Notes: generated by a model not told the origin, from the letters alone. A stretch of 64,000 nt of DNA from Coriobacteriia bacterium (GCA_018368455.1 JAGZEG010000007.1:62001-126000), one strand, 5' to 3'. Positions 1 through 8,293 are shown, counted from the first letter of the stretch. Numbers and translations are program-made.

Positions 1-111
1 TCGGCCATCATCGTGTTCGGCGGCAACCTCATCGCAAACGTGCTGTACGGTGTCGTCGATCCGCGCATCCGCCGCGGCGACCAGACGGAGGGGGTACAGG
101 CCCATGCCTAG
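1..111 (+). CDS. ABC transporter permease, C-terminal end (DppB/NikB-like), partial
   Basis: A frame open from the left edge ends with a stop at 109-111 and gives the last 36 residues of an inner-membrane permease. The tail contains NLIANVLYGVVDPRIRRG; a final helix followed by a D-P-R-I-R motif is characteristic of the first permease of dipeptide/oligopeptide/nickel importers. The next gene starts at 104, inside this reading frame (8-bp overlap), so the two are translationally coupled. The rest of the gene and any substrate-binding protein lie outside the window. Family assignment is firm; the substrate is not visible here. Confidence 0.8.
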   Translation, partial: SAIIVFGGNLIANVLYGVVDPRIRRGDQTEGVQAHA

Positions 112-1000
112 CGATTCCACGCGCGCCGTACGCCCCAGCGAGGTGCTCGCCCTGCCCGTTTTGCACGCCCCCCGGCGCCGGCACCTCTCGAACCGTCGGC
201 TCACGGCTATCACGTTTGCGCTCGCCATGGTCGCGCTTGCCGCCGTCGTCATCGGTGGCCTGCTCGCGAGCGACGCTGCCACGGCTACGGACTTCTCCGC
301 CAAGAACATCGCCCCCTGCCTTGCGCACCCGTTCGGCACCGATCAGATGGGGCGCGACATGTTTCTGCGCACGCTGGCGGGCCTGTCGACGAGCGTGCTC
401 GTGGGCCTGCTCGCAGCTGGCGTCTCGTCCGTCATCGCACTGCTGCTCGGCGCCGCGGCAGCGCTGGGCGGACGCAAGGCCGACGCCGTCGTAACGTGGC
501 TCATCGACCTCGTCATGGGCGTGCCCCACATCATCCTGCTCATCCTCATCTCGTTTGCGCTCGGCAAGGGGTTCTGGGGCGTGACGGTCGGCGTGGCGCT
601 CACGCACTGGACGAGCCTGACACGCGTCGTCCGCGCGGAGATCCTGCAGTACCGCCAGTCCACGTTCGTCGCGGCCGCGCGCAAGCTCGGCGCGAGCCGC
701 GTCCAGCTGGCGCTGCGCCACATGCTGCCCTACGTGCTCCCCCAGTACCTCGTCGGCCTCATCCTGCTGTTCCCGCACGCCATCCTGCACGAGGCCTCGC
801 TGACGTTCCTCGGATTCGGCCTGCCGCCCGAGCAGCCGGCCATCGGCATCATCCTCAGCGAGTCCATGACGTACCTGTCGGCCGGCATGTGGTGGCTCGC
901 CGTGTTCCCCGGCTTGGCGCTCATCGGCACGGTCCTGCTCTTTGACGTCGCCGGGTCCAGCCTGCGTCGCCTCGTCGACCCGCACAGCGCCCAGGAATAG
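104..1000 (+). CDS. ABC transporter permease (DppC/NikC-like)
   Basis: This 298-residue inner-membrane protein is the second permease of a peptide/nickel-type ABC importer. After an N-terminal helix (about residues 33-55) comes the extracytoplasmic motif HPFGTDQMGRDMF typical of DppC/NikC proteins, then about five more helices. The cytoplasmic EAA loop that docks the ATPases is recognisable as FVAAARKLGAS, and the late LTFLGFGLPP motif is also family-typical. I chose ATG 104, which overlaps the upstream permease stop, rather than an earlier in-frame codon at 50 deep inside that gene. It is followed at 1014 by its ATPase gene with an AGGAGG ribosome site. Nickel or peptide could be the cargo. 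Confidence 0.9.
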   Translation: MPSDSTRAVRPSEVLALPVLHAPRRRHLSNRRLTAITFALAMVALAAVVIGGLLASDAATATDFSAKNIAPCLAHPFGTDQMGRDMFLRTLAGLSTSVLVGLLAAGVSSVIALLLGAAAALGGRKADAVVTWLIDLVMGVPHIILLILISFALGKGFWGVTVGVALTHWTSLTRVVRAEILQYRQSTFVAAARKLGASRVQLALRHMLPYVLPQYLVGLILLFPHAILHEASLTFLGFGLPPEQPAIGIILSESMTYLSAGMWWLAVFPGLALIGTVLLFDVAGSSLRRLVDPHSAQE

Positions 1001-1013
1001 GAGGCTCGGCGAC

Positions 1014-2066
1014 ATGGACACGGCACAGGGACGCGACTCCGAACAGATGGCGGGAACGCTCACCGACCCAATAGCGCGCGCCCACGAGGCGACGTCGCAC
1101 GCAGGACAGGCCGAGCACCACCACCATTCGCATGCGCGCGACTCGCACCACCCCGGCGGGCATCACCTGCTGCAGGTCGAACATCTCAGCGTGGGCTTTC
1201 GCATGTACGAAGAAGGCGCGGGAACTTCACAGCCGGACGGCAGCTCGGACGCGCGTGGCTTTCTCGGCGCTCGGCAGCGCGAGATACAGGTCATCTCCGA
1301 CCTGTCCATCTCCGTGCACGCCGGCGAGATCATCGCGGTTGTGGGCGCATCGGGCTCGGGCAAGACGCTGCTGGCTGACGCCATCATGGGGTTGTTCGAG
1401 CCCAACGCCATCGTGGCCGGGCGCATCTGGTTCGACGGCGCCGAGCAGGACGCCGCCGGCCTGCGGGCGCTGCGCGGCAACGGTATCTCGCTCGTGCCGC
1501 AGAGCGTCGCCAACCTCGACCCACTCATGAAGGTGGGCAAGCAGGTGGAGGGTTTCGCCGGCGGGCATCAGGGGCGCGGGCGACTCTCGAAAGCGGAGCG
1601 GCAGCGTCGGCGCCGCGAGCTGTTCGCGCGCTACGGCCTGGGAGAGGACGTCGCAGAGCTCTACCCGTTCGAACTGTCGGGCGGCATGGCACGCCGCGTT
1701 CTGCTGTGCTGCGCGCTCATGGACGACCCCCGGCTCATCATCGCCGACGAGCCGACGCCGGGCCTCGACCTCGATCTCGCGCTGGCAGCACTGGCGGACT
1801 TCCGGGCGTTTGCCGACGCGGGCGGTGGCGTCATGCTCATCACGCACGACATCGAGCTCGCCCTGCGCGTCGCCGACCGCGTGGCCGTGTTTCGCGACGG
1901 CACCGTCATCGAGGAGACGGACGTCGCCAGCTTCGCATCGCCCGACACGCTGCGCCACCCGTTCACGCGCGCCCTGTGGCACGCCCTGCCCGAGCACGAC
2001 TTCGAGGCGGGAACATCCCCGGTAGACGAGCAGCCTGCATCCCAGAACGGAGGCCTCCCATGCTAG
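1014..2066 (+). CDS. ABC transporter ATP-binding protein with histidine-rich N-terminus (NikD/DppD-like)
   Basis: A 350-residue ATPase that would power the permease pair upstream. Walker A is GASGSGKT (residues 111-118), the signature is LSGGMARR, and Walker B is RLIIADEPTPGLD. The start is ATG 1014, placed by AGGAGG at about 999-1004. Unusual for the family is the N-terminal segment of about 50 residues in front of the ATPase domain, which holds eleven histidines between residues 24 and 51, including HHHH and two HH pairs. Histidine-rich stretches bind Ni, Zn or Co in many metal-handling proteins, so I infer a metal, probably nickel, importer. HypA and HypB at the other end of the window would need nickel. 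Peptide import remains possible. Confidence 0.88.
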   Translation: MDTAQGRDSEQMAGTLTDPIARAHEATSHAGQAEHHHHSHARDSHHPGGHHLLQVEHLSVGFRMYEEGAGTSQPDGSSDARGFLGARQREIQVISDLSISVHAGEIIAVVGASGSGKTLLADAIMGLFEPNAIVAGRIWFDGAEQDAAGLRALRGNGISLVPQSVANLDPLMKVGKQVEGFAGGHQGRGRLSKAERQRRRRELFARYGLGEDVAELYPFELSGGMARRVLLCCALMDDPRLIIADEPTPGLDLDLALAALADFRAFADAGGGVMLITHDIELALRVADRVAVFRDGTVIEETDVASFASPDTLRHPFTRALWHALPEHDFEAGTSPVDEQPASQNGGLPC

Positions 2067-2686
2067 AGGCGCGCAACGTCACGTTCGGCTACCCGGGACG
2101 AGAGCCTCTCTACCGCGACTTCTCGCTGCGCGTAGCATCCGACGAGCGCGTCGCCCTGAGCGCGCCCTCGGGCTTTGGCAAGACGACGCTGTGCCAGATG
2201 CTCGCCGGCTATCTGCGGCCGAGCTCGGGTGAGATCCTCGTAGACGGCGCCCCGCTGCCCAAGCGAGGCATCTGCCCCGTGCAGATGATCTGGCAGCACC
2301 CCGAGCACGCCATCGACCCGCGTATGCGCATGCGCGCGACGCTTGCCGAGGCGGGCGTCGAGCTCGATGCGGCGGGCAACGCGGCGGACGAGCGCCATCA
2401 ACGCCTGCTCGACGAGCTCGGCATCCAGACAAAGTGGCTCGCGCGCTACCCACACGAGCTGTCCGGCGGCGAGCTGCAACGCTTCTGCATCGCCCGCGCG
2501 CTGGCCGTGGGCCCGCGCTATCTCATCGCCGACGAGATCTCGACGATGCTCGACGCCGTGACGCAGGCGCAGATCTGGCACGTCCTGCTCGAGGAGTCGC
2601 GCGCAGAGGGCATCGGCATCGTACTTGTCTCGCACTCCCCCGCCCTCACCGCCCGCGTCGCCACACGCACTCTTACGCTCGAGTAG
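2060..2686 (+). CDS. ABC transporter ATP-binding protein (NikE/DppF-like)
   Basis: The second ATPase of the importer has 208 residues, short for DppF/NikE proteins (usually 250-330), because it ends soon after the H-loop. Walker A is SAPSGFGKTT (Ser-Ala replacing the usual G-x-x), the signature is LSGGELQRF, Walker B is YLIADEIST and the switch histidine is in VLVSHSP. Its ATG overlaps the upstream stop by 7 bp (2060-2066), so it is coupled to the histidine-rich ATPase. Together with the two permeases it completes the energising part of a peptide/nickel-type importer. The lack of a C-terminal oligopeptide-type extension fits a nickel-type transporter but does not prove it. Confidence 0.87.
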   Translation: MLEARNVTFGYPGREPLYRDFSLRVASDERVALSAPSGFGKTTLCQMLAGYLRPSSGEILVDGAPLPKRGICPVQMIWQHPEHAIDPRMRMRATLAEAGVELDAAGNAADERHQRLLDELGIQTKWLARYPHELSGGELQRFCIARALAVGPRYLIADEISTMLDAVTQAQIWHVLLEESRAEGIGIVLVSHSPALTARVATRTLTLE

Positions 2687-2717
2687 ACCCTCCGGTTGGG
2701 ATACCCCGCTCCCCTGG

Positions 2718-2845
2718 CGTCGAGTGTGGGCTGACTCCGCTCTCTTTGTCATCCGGAACAGACGAAACCCTCAAGTAACCTGCCGTTTTATGGGCGAAAA
2801 CCCTCAAGCTCCCACTGCGAGATCCGAGTCAGCCCGCATTCGACG
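2718..2845. repeat. Inverted intergenic repeat, locus C
   Basis: Two 20-bp arms at 2718-2737 and 2826-2845 are reverse complements with two mismatches and enclose 88 bp. The centre holds a direct repeat of C-G-A-A-A-(A)-C-C-C-T-C-A-A-G at 2763-2775 and 2795-2808, with ACCTGCCGTTTTATG between the copies at 2778-2792. Related centres occur at 23701-23716 and 52900-52912 inside two other inverted pairs. The element lies between convergent genes (the ABC ATPase and the FMN-binding protein). Function is unknown; a bidirectional terminator or a small dispersed repeat are the candidates. Confidence 0.7.
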
Positions 2846-2889
2846 CGGGGGGGGTTGCCGTCCAGGCCTGAGCGCGCCCACAGCACGAA

Positions 2890-2923
2890 AGAGCCCCGCG
2901 GTCGCACTCGGCCGCGGGGCTCT
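2890..2923. terminator. Bidirectional intrinsic terminator
   Basis: A perfect 12-bp inverted repeat, AGAGCCCCGCGG at 2890-2901 and its complement at 2912-2923, encloses a 10-base loop. It lies between the convergent ABC ATPase gene and the FMN-binding gene and would form a very stable hairpin on either strand. The T-tracts are short, as is common in high-GC genomes. Confidence 0.75.
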
Positions 2924-2956
2924 CGCTTGCACGTCTAGCGTCCTAGAAAGCAAACC

Positions 2957-3595
2957 TTACTTGGACGCCTTGTCAGCCTTCGCGCTGGCGGCGGCTTCCT
3001 TCTCGGCCTTCTCCGCCTGCTCGGCCTCGTAGGCCTCCAGGTAGGCCGCGCCGCTCGCCTTGTCGATGGCCATGTTGGCCGCCGCCAGGATGGCGTTGCA
3101 CGTCACGGTCGCGCCGGTGATGCCGTCGATACCGTCCGTCGTGCCGGCCTCCTTGATCTGCTGCACGAGGATGGGGCCCGCCGCGGCGCCGATGCCGCTC
3201 GTCTCCGCCAGGCGCGTCGTCTTGAAGTCGACCATCTTGCCGGCCTCGAACGTGGCCTCGACGTCGACGCGCCCGCCGATGCCGCGCGCCGTGCCCGAGA
3301 ACACGCCGTCGTTGTAGCCGCCCTCGGCCGCCTTGAGCGCCATGTCGGCCGCCTGCAGGATGGCGTTGCTCGTGACCGTGGAGCCGTTGATGGCGTCCAC
3401 GCCCTCCGTGCCGCCCGCAGCCAGGATGTTCTGGGCCACGATGGGGCCCGCCGCGGCGCCGATGCCGCTCGTCTCGGAGAGACGGGTCAGCTGGAAGTCG
3501 ATCATCTGGCCACCGTCAAAGATGGCCTGGACGTTCACCTTGCCGCCGATGCCGCGGGCGGTGCCGGTATACAGTCCGTCAACATACGTTGCCAA
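2957..3595 (-). CDS. Tandem FMN-binding domain protein
   Basis: This 212-residue protein is two copies of the FMN_bind domain (about residues 5-90 and 93-180) followed by an Ala/Glu/Lys-rich tail. Each copy ends in the flavinylation motif that ApbE uses to attach FMN through a threonine phosphoester: NGSTVTSNA in the first and TGATVTCNA in the second. It lies 44 bp downstream of a Tat-exported FAD reductase that lacks its own FMN domain, so the pair probably forms a split flavocytochrome-c-like reductase in which this subunit passes electrons to the FAD. The start is TTG 3595, supported by GAGGAG upstream. No signal peptide is visible, which is odd if its partner is exported. Confidence 0.88.
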   Translation of the reverse strand: MATYVDGLYTGTARGIGGKVNVQAIFDGGQMIDFQLTRLSETSGIGAAAGPIVAQNILAAGGTEGVDAINGSTVTSNAILQAADMALKAAEGGYNDGVFSGTARGIGGRVDVEATFEAGKMVDFKTTRLAETSGIGAAAGPILVQQIKEAGTTDGIDGITGATVTCNAILAAANMAIDKASGAAYLEAYEAEQAEKAEKEAAASAKADKASK

Positions 3596-3639
3596 TGCAA
3601 TCCGCTCCTCTCTGCGCTCTGCTCAGTCCGCCGCCGGGC

Positions 3640-5313
3640 TTACGCCTGGGGCTCGAGGGCAGCGGCGTCCAGGGCGGCGATGCGGCCGGTCGTCAGAGCC
3701 TCGCAGATGTTGCCGATGACGTAGGCGAAGCCGTTGAGCGAGCCGAACTCACCGCAGTTGTAGAGGCGCGGGATGACCTCGCCCTTCGCGTTCAGGCTGC
3801 GGTTCTTGCCGTCGTGCCAAGGGCCGCCCTGCGTGTTGATCGAGGAGCAGCACATCTCGATGGCGTAGTACGGGCCCTCCTCGGACAGTGCCTGCAGCGA
3901 GTCGGCGGAGCGGCCGAAGTCAGCGTCCTTGCCCTTCTTGCACATGTCGTTGTAGCTCTTGAACGTCGCGGCGAGACCCTCGGCGTCGCAGGTCTCGAGC
4001 TCCTCGGCGGAGTTGTAGCCCTGCATCTTGGCAGCGAGCTCCTCGAGCGTGTCGGCCTTCACGAGCCAGCCCTGCTCGATAGCGTAGTTGTTCCAGTCCT
4101 CCGTGGGCTGCAGGCCCTGGACGGCGCAGTACGTGTCGAGCAGGCCCCAGTAGCCCGTGCCCTGGTACAGCGGCACCTTGTCGAACATGTTCTGGTCGAG
4201 CACCATCCAGAACGGCAGGTTGGGGTACTCGTCGGCCTTGGGGTAGTTGCCCTTGTTGTGCGTCCAGTCCGTGAGCGGCGTCTTGCCGATGTTGTGGTTC
4301 ATCGTCGTCTGCTCGTTCATGAAGCGCTTGCCGTACTTGTTCACCCAGAAGTAGCTCAGCGTGTAGGGGTCATAGCCCTTCTCCGGCATGGAGACAGCGC
4401 AGCCGACCTCCTCGGAAGGCAGGCGGTAGGCGCAGGCCGACCACTCGCAGCCCTCGAGGTGCCAGATCGCGGCGCCGGCCTCGGAGCAGATATCGATGCC
4501 GTCGCCCGTGTTGTACGGCGTGCCCCAGCACTGCTGGAAGATGCCGGCGTGGTTGTACCAGGCCTGCTTGACCTTGCTGTTCTCGAAGCCGCCCGTGCAC
4601 ATGATGACGCCGTGGTTGGCCTTGATCGTCTTCGTCGTCGCACCGCCGTCGGTGCTGTAGCGCACGCCGAGGATCTCCTTCGTCAGCGGGTCCTGCACCA
4701 GGCCGGTGATGGGGCTGCCAACGCGCACGTCAGCGCCCTTGTCCTTGGCGATCTTGGACAGCGCCGCAAAGAACTCGTTGCCGGCACCCGGCTTGCCCTC
4801 CGGGTTCATGTAGAACATGATGGCCGAATCGGTGGCGTGGCGATCGGTGCCCGCACGAGTGCCCTCGAAGAACGTAAAGCCCAGGTCCTCCGTCAGCCAG
4901 GGGTACATGTCGTTGCACATGTAGTCGATGCACTCGTCGATGCACTCGGGGTTTGGCACGCAGTAGAACGACATACGCTTCGCCTTGGTCTTGAACTCGT
5001 CGATGTCGCAGCGGAACGTGTCGTGCATGTTGCCCGTGGAGCAGCCGAAGTTGCCGCCGTCCTCGATGGGGCTCTTCTCGAGGACGATCGTCTTCATGCC
5101 CTGCTCGCAGGACGTGATGGCAGCCGTGACGCCCGCGGCGCCGTAGCCGGCGACGACGATGTCGCACTCCTCGTCCCAGGCAGGCACCCAGGGCTTGCTG
5201 GCGTCGGGGCCGGCCTCGACGGCCTTTGCGGTAGCGACGCCCAGAGCGGCGGCACCGGCGGCAGCGGCCGCACCCGTGGCGATGAAGTTCCTGCGCGTCA
5301 GTTCAGTTGCCAT
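3640..5313 (-). CDS. Tat-exported FAD-dependent reductase (fumarate reductase/flavocytochrome c family)
   Basis: A 557-residue flavoprotein of the FAD_binding_2 family. Residues 1-35 form a Tat signal (TRRNF followed by an alanine-rich hydrophobic stretch). The FAD-binding glycine motif is GYGAAG at 56-61, and the C-terminal part has the family-typical IPRLYNCGEFGSLNG segment. It has no haem or FMN domain; the FMN partner is the next gene downstream. Family members reduce C=C bonds of organic acceptors such as fumarate, urocanate or plant and steroid compounds, and many paralogues with unknown acceptors exist in Eggerthellaceae. I chose ATG 5313 because the Tat signal starts there and an A/G-rich ribosome site precedes it. 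A LuxR-type regulator is transcribed divergently. Confidence 0.88.
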   Translation of the reverse strand: MATELTRRNFIATGAAAAAGAAALGVATAKAVEAGPDASKPWVPAWDEECDIVVAGYGAAGVTAAITSCEQGMKTIVLEKSPIEDGGNFGCSTGNMHDTFRCDIDEFKTKAKRMSFYCVPNPECIDECIDYMCNDMYPWLTEDLGFTFFEGTRAGTDRHATDSAIMFYMNPEGKPGAGNEFFAALSKIAKDKGADVRVGSPITGLVQDPLTKEILGVRYSTDGGATTKTIKANHGVIMCTGGFENSKVKQAWYNHAGIFQQCWGTPYNTGDGIDICSEAGAAIWHLEGCEWSACAYRLPSEEVGCAVSMPEKGYDPYTLSYFWVNKYGKRFMNEQTTMNHNIGKTPLTDWTHNKGNYPKADEYPNLPFWMVLDQNMFDKVPLYQGTGYWGLLDTYCAVQGLQPTEDWNNYAIEQGWLVKADTLEELAAKMQGYNSAEELETCDAEGLAATFKSYNDMCKKGKDADFGRSADSLQALSEEGPYYAIEMCCSSINTQGGPWHDGKNRSLNAKGEVIPRLYNCGEFGSLNGFAYVIGNICEALTTGRIAALDAAALEPQA

Positions 5314-5557
5314 TGCCAAACCATCCTTTTCCTTGTCGTGGGCGCCTGTCGTCTCACGCTCTCGCACCGCCCGCTTATATATGCGCCCTGCGTCCGGGGG
5401 GATCGCGGGGCACGGCGCAGGTGGCGCGGGGGCGAGAGACGATGCTCGCGGGTCGTGTGGGCCCGGGGCGAGGCGCGTCCCTTGCAACGACACCGAACTT
5501 TACGGATTGGCGGGCCACAGCGCGTCCGCTGGGGCGTTGAATTGCACGAAATGGCTC

Positions 5558-5579
5558 ATCTCACCTGAGAAGTTGAGAT
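5558..5579. promoter_or_regulatory. Dyad, candidate operator for the adjacent LuxR-type regulator
   Basis: ATCTCA (5558-5563) and TGAGAT (5574-5579) are perfect complements spaced by 10 bp, a size that fits a dimeric helix-turn-helix protein. It lies in the divergent region between the FAD reductase and the LuxR-type regulator. Binding is inferred from position and symmetry only. Confidence 0.35.
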
Positions 5580-5636
5580 ATCTACCTGCGGTTTTGATGA
5601 TGTCGGGAAAATCAAGCCCCGGAGTCAACTCATGCG

Positions 5637-5666
5637 TTGTTGAGCTTGCATGCGACACGCTATGAT
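5637..5666 (+). promoter_or_regulatory. Candidate sigma70-type promoter of the LuxR-type regulator
   Basis: A good -10 (TATGAT, 5661-5666) is preceded by TTGTTG at 5637-5642 with an 18-bp spacer. Transcription would begin near 5673, about 90 bases before the GTG start at 5766. The -35 is only a partial match. Confidence 0.4.
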
Positions 5667-5765
5667 AGAGATGAGCCCGTTGTTGAGACGGTAGTGAGGC
5701 TAGTTGAAAAGCGAGCACCCGAATGGGGTTGCGCGCAACACCGCAAGAAGAGGGGACGTCCAACC

Positions 5766-7274
5766 GTGAAACTCGACGCGCTCTTGCGCGACACGCGCGA
5801 TCTCCTCACTTCGAAGAGCGGTCGCTGGCTCGCGCTGTTCTCCGTCTCCATCGGCATCTCGCTCACGTGGACGTACGTTCCGCTATTCCTCGCACCTCTC
5901 GACATTGGTATGGGACGAACGCTGTTCGATAGCCCGGCCATCATCGTGGCCTACTTCATCGTCTGCGCGTTGACGTTCGTAGCGCATGCGCTCGTAGCCT
6001 CGCGCGAGCAGAAGTCATCCGAGGGCGACGGGAAGAGCCCCCTGCGCGCCATCTTCTCGAGCTTCGGCCTGCCGCACGCAATCATCGGTGTCATCGGCGG
6101 CGTCCTACTCGCCGTCAACTCACAGCTGCACGGCTTCTGGCCCACGCTCGTCGTCGGCAGCATCGGGGCGGCGTCTGCTGCCTTCTCGAACGCCTGCGCC
6201 GTCGTAAGCGCATCGCGTCTGCTCAAGCGGCTCTCCCCCGCTCGAGCCATCGTCGCCTGCACAGGAGCGTTCATCGTCACTGCCACCATCACCATCGTGG
6301 CAGGCTTCCTCACCGAGCTCTGGGTCGCCGCGCTCGTCGCGCTCGCCCCGCTCGTGACGCTGGCGCTCGGTAGGGCAAGCGACAGCCGCATCCCGTTCTC
6401 CGACCTGTCGAAGGGCAGCGAGAAGAACCTGACGCTCGTGCCGTTTCGCCCCGAGGACGCCGGGCGCTACGGGGCCATCACGCTCGGCCTGTTCCTGATG
6501 GGGGGTTGGCTGCTCAACAACGCAGGGCAGTACGACCACCTGCCTCAGAGCATGCCGCTGTGGGTCGCCGTGATCCAGAGCGTCGTCGTCCTCGCCATAT
6601 TCGTGCTTGCGACGGCGCTGCTGCAGTCCACGACAAAGGCGCTGGGCTACGACCTCATCTGTCGCGTCTGCGTGCCCATCATCGCGCTGTCCATCCTGCT
6701 GGAGTTCCTGCCTGAGAACAACATGGGCATCCTGGACGACATCGCCGTGTCGCTCACGTTCGTGGCGCTGCTCGTCAGCGAGCTCATGGTGTGGGTCATC
6801 GACGTGTGTGCCATGCGCGAGCGCGGGGCGGCCGGTGAGCGGTCGTTTGCCATCATGCGCGCGATGATGTGCGCGGGTATCATCGCGGCAACGGCCATCG
6901 TGCATGGCGTGAAATGGACGCCGCTCGACAAGCCCAAGGTCGCCATGACCATCGGCTTTCTCATGCTCATCGTAACGATCGTGTGCCTGCCAGCAGCAGG
7001 CGCCAAGGTGCTGCCGATGACAGGTGCGCAGCCGGCGCCGCTGCGCGGGCTGTCAGGTGAGAAGCGCGAGCGGTGGAGCGAGGTCATCGTGAAGCACGGC
7101 CTGACCGCGCGCGAGGCAGAGGTGTTCATCCTTCTGATGGACGACCTCGACCCGGCGGACATCGCCAGCGAGCTGGGCGTGTCGGGCGCGACGGTGCACA
7201 CGCATGTGCAGCACGTGTACGGCAAGTTCGCCGTGCACTCGCGCAAAGAGCTCGAGCGCGCCGCCAGGGCGTAG
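5766..7274 (+). CDS. LuxR-family transcriptional regulator with multi-helix membrane domain
   Basis: A 502-residue protein whose first 430 or so residues form about twelve hydrophobic helices and whose C-terminus (about 440-500) is a LuxR/GerE helix-turn-helix beginning LTAREAEVF and containing VSGATVHTHVQHVYGKF. This architecture is expanded in Eggerthellaceae, where such genes sit beside the reductases they control; the membrane part is presumed to sense the substrate or a related signal. I chose GTG 5766 (AAGAGGGGA upstream) over the TTG at 5637, which overlaps the promoter. The divergent neighbour is the Tat-exported FAD reductase, its likely target. The inducer is unknown. Confidence 0.85.
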   Translation: MKLDALLRDTRDLLTSKSGRWLALFSVSIGISLTWTYVPLFLAPLDIGMGRTLFDSPAIIVAYFIVCALTFVAHALVASREQKSSEGDGKSPLRAIFSSFGLPHAIIGVIGGVLLAVNSQLHGFWPTLVVGSIGAASAAFSNACAVVSASRLLKRLSPARAIVACTGAFIVTATITIVAGFLTELWVAALVALAPLVTLALGRASDSRIPFSDLSKGSEKNLTLVPFRPEDAGRYGAITLGLFLMGGWLLNNAGQYDHLPQSMPLWVAVIQSVVVLAIFVLATALLQSTTKALGYDLICRVCVPIIALSILLEFLPENNMGILDDIAVSLTFVALLVSELMVWVIDVCAMRERGAAGERSFAIMRAMMCAGIIAATAIVHGVKWTPLDKPKVAMTIGFLMLIVTIVCLPAAGAKVLPMTGAQPAPLRGLSGEKRERWSEVIVKHGLTAREAEVFILLMDDLDPADIASELGVSGATVHTHVQHVYGKFAVHSRKELERAARA

Positions 7275-7281
7275 GATCCAG

Positions 7282-8202
7282 CTAGCGCGTGGCCTCGGAA
7301 GCGTCAGCGCCCATGCCCAGCAGGCCAGACAGGGCCCCGCGCAGGCCGGCGCGGTGCTCGGGCCGCACGAGGTAGTAGAGATAGGACTCAAGCGTCACAG
7401 CGGAGTTCACCCCACGGCCCACGAGCTTGAAATACTCAATCCCATAGCGGCGATTCAGCTCGTACACGCCGTCGTTCGTCAGAATGGTCGGGCTGCTCGG
7501 GGCCTCGCGCCAGAAGTCGTGACCCGCAAGGTTGCAGCGACGGAACTCCGTGATCGTCCCGTTCAGCTGGTCCCTGCTGTTGTGCAGGTAATGCTCCGTG
7601 CGGTGCGGGCAGCCCGGGTTGCACAGCTCGTTTGCCATGACCTCGAGCTTCTCGGGATGCTCGATCTGCGCCAAGAACGCCCAGTCCTTGTTCTTGTTGT
7701 AGTTAAGCACCACGTACTCGAAGCGCCCAAGCGCCTCGTTGAGCTCGCCTGCGTCCAGGATCTCGCGTGTCGTCGACAGCACGCGCACGCAGGGGACGCC
7801 CGCCTGTTCCCAGCGGCGCCGCACGTAAGCGTCGACGACGTCTGAATACACGATGAGCTCGGCCTTGTGCGCCAGCGCCACGTCGAGCATCTCGTTGACG
7901 TAGGGATCCGCCAGCTCGTTCTCCCCCGCCAGCATATTCGTGAGCGTGAGACGTGCCTTGACGCCGAACTCGTCGAGCGCGGAAAACGTCGCGTCCATCT
8001 GCTCGGGCGTATAGCGCTGCCGGATGTAGGCCCGTCCACCGTTGAGCTTGCAGTCGGGGAAGCAGCCATATACGCTGGAGACGCAGACATCCGGCAGGAA
8101 GAACTGCGGAGACTCGCGCATGAGGCTGAGAAACACCAGGTTGCGCTTCAGGCCGAGCGTGAAGTCGGGCAGCGTGAACCGGATCACGGCAGGCACCTCC
8201 AT
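7282..8202 (-). CDS. Hypothetical protein, U32-peptidase-like barrel with cysteine motif
   Basis: This 306-residue soluble protein is the last gene of the molybdenum-reductase locus. Its pattern of alternating beta strands and helices, a YSDVVDAYV segment and the cysteine motif LCNPGCPHR followed about 35 residues later by RRCNLAGHDFW resemble U32-type proteins (YhbU/UbiU/UbiV-like), some of which carry an Fe-S cluster for hydroxylation or RNA modification. This is a recognised resemblance, not a firm assignment. ATG 8202 begins the conserved part; longer in-frame extensions are low-complexity. It faces the LuxR-type regulator tail to tail with only 7 bp between. A maturation or redox role for the locus is inferred from position. 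Confidence 0.6.
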   Translation of the reverse strand: MEVPAVIRFTLPDFTLGLKRNLVFLSLMRESPQFFLPDVCVSSVYGCFPDCKLNGGRAYIRQRYTPEQMDATFSALDEFGVKARLTLTNMLAGENELADPYVNEMLDVALAHKAELIVYSDVVDAYVRRRWEQAGVPCVRVLSTTREILDAGELNEALGRFEYVVLNYNKNKDWAFLAQIEHPEKLEVMANELCNPGCPHRTEHYLHNSRDQLNGTITEFRRCNLAGHDFWREAPSSPTILTNDGVYELNRRYGIEYFKLVGRGVNSAVTLESYLYYLVRPEHRAGLRGALSGLLGMGADASEATR

Positions 8203-8293
8203 GCGAGAGGACGGGAACGAGCGGGAGCCTTGCAAGGACGGCGCACCTGCCCCAGGCATGGGCCTCAGGCAGGCGCGCCCGTGAGGAGCAAGC

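Larger units (their letters stand above)
5314..5765. other. Divergent intergenic region, FAD reductase / LuxR regulator
   Basis: These 452 bp separate the divergent FAD reductase and LuxR-type regulator genes. I see no gene. The part next to the regulator is lower in GC and holds a dyad (5558-5579), a copy of the ACCTGCGGTTTTGATG motif at 5584-5599 that recurs in the inverted intergenic repeats, and a candidate promoter (5637-5666). Confidence 0.6.

Noticed and set aside
3589..5568. Long plus-strand frame opposite the FAD reductase
   Set aside because: Antisense shadow with Val/Ala/Leu/Arg-rich translation and no domain.
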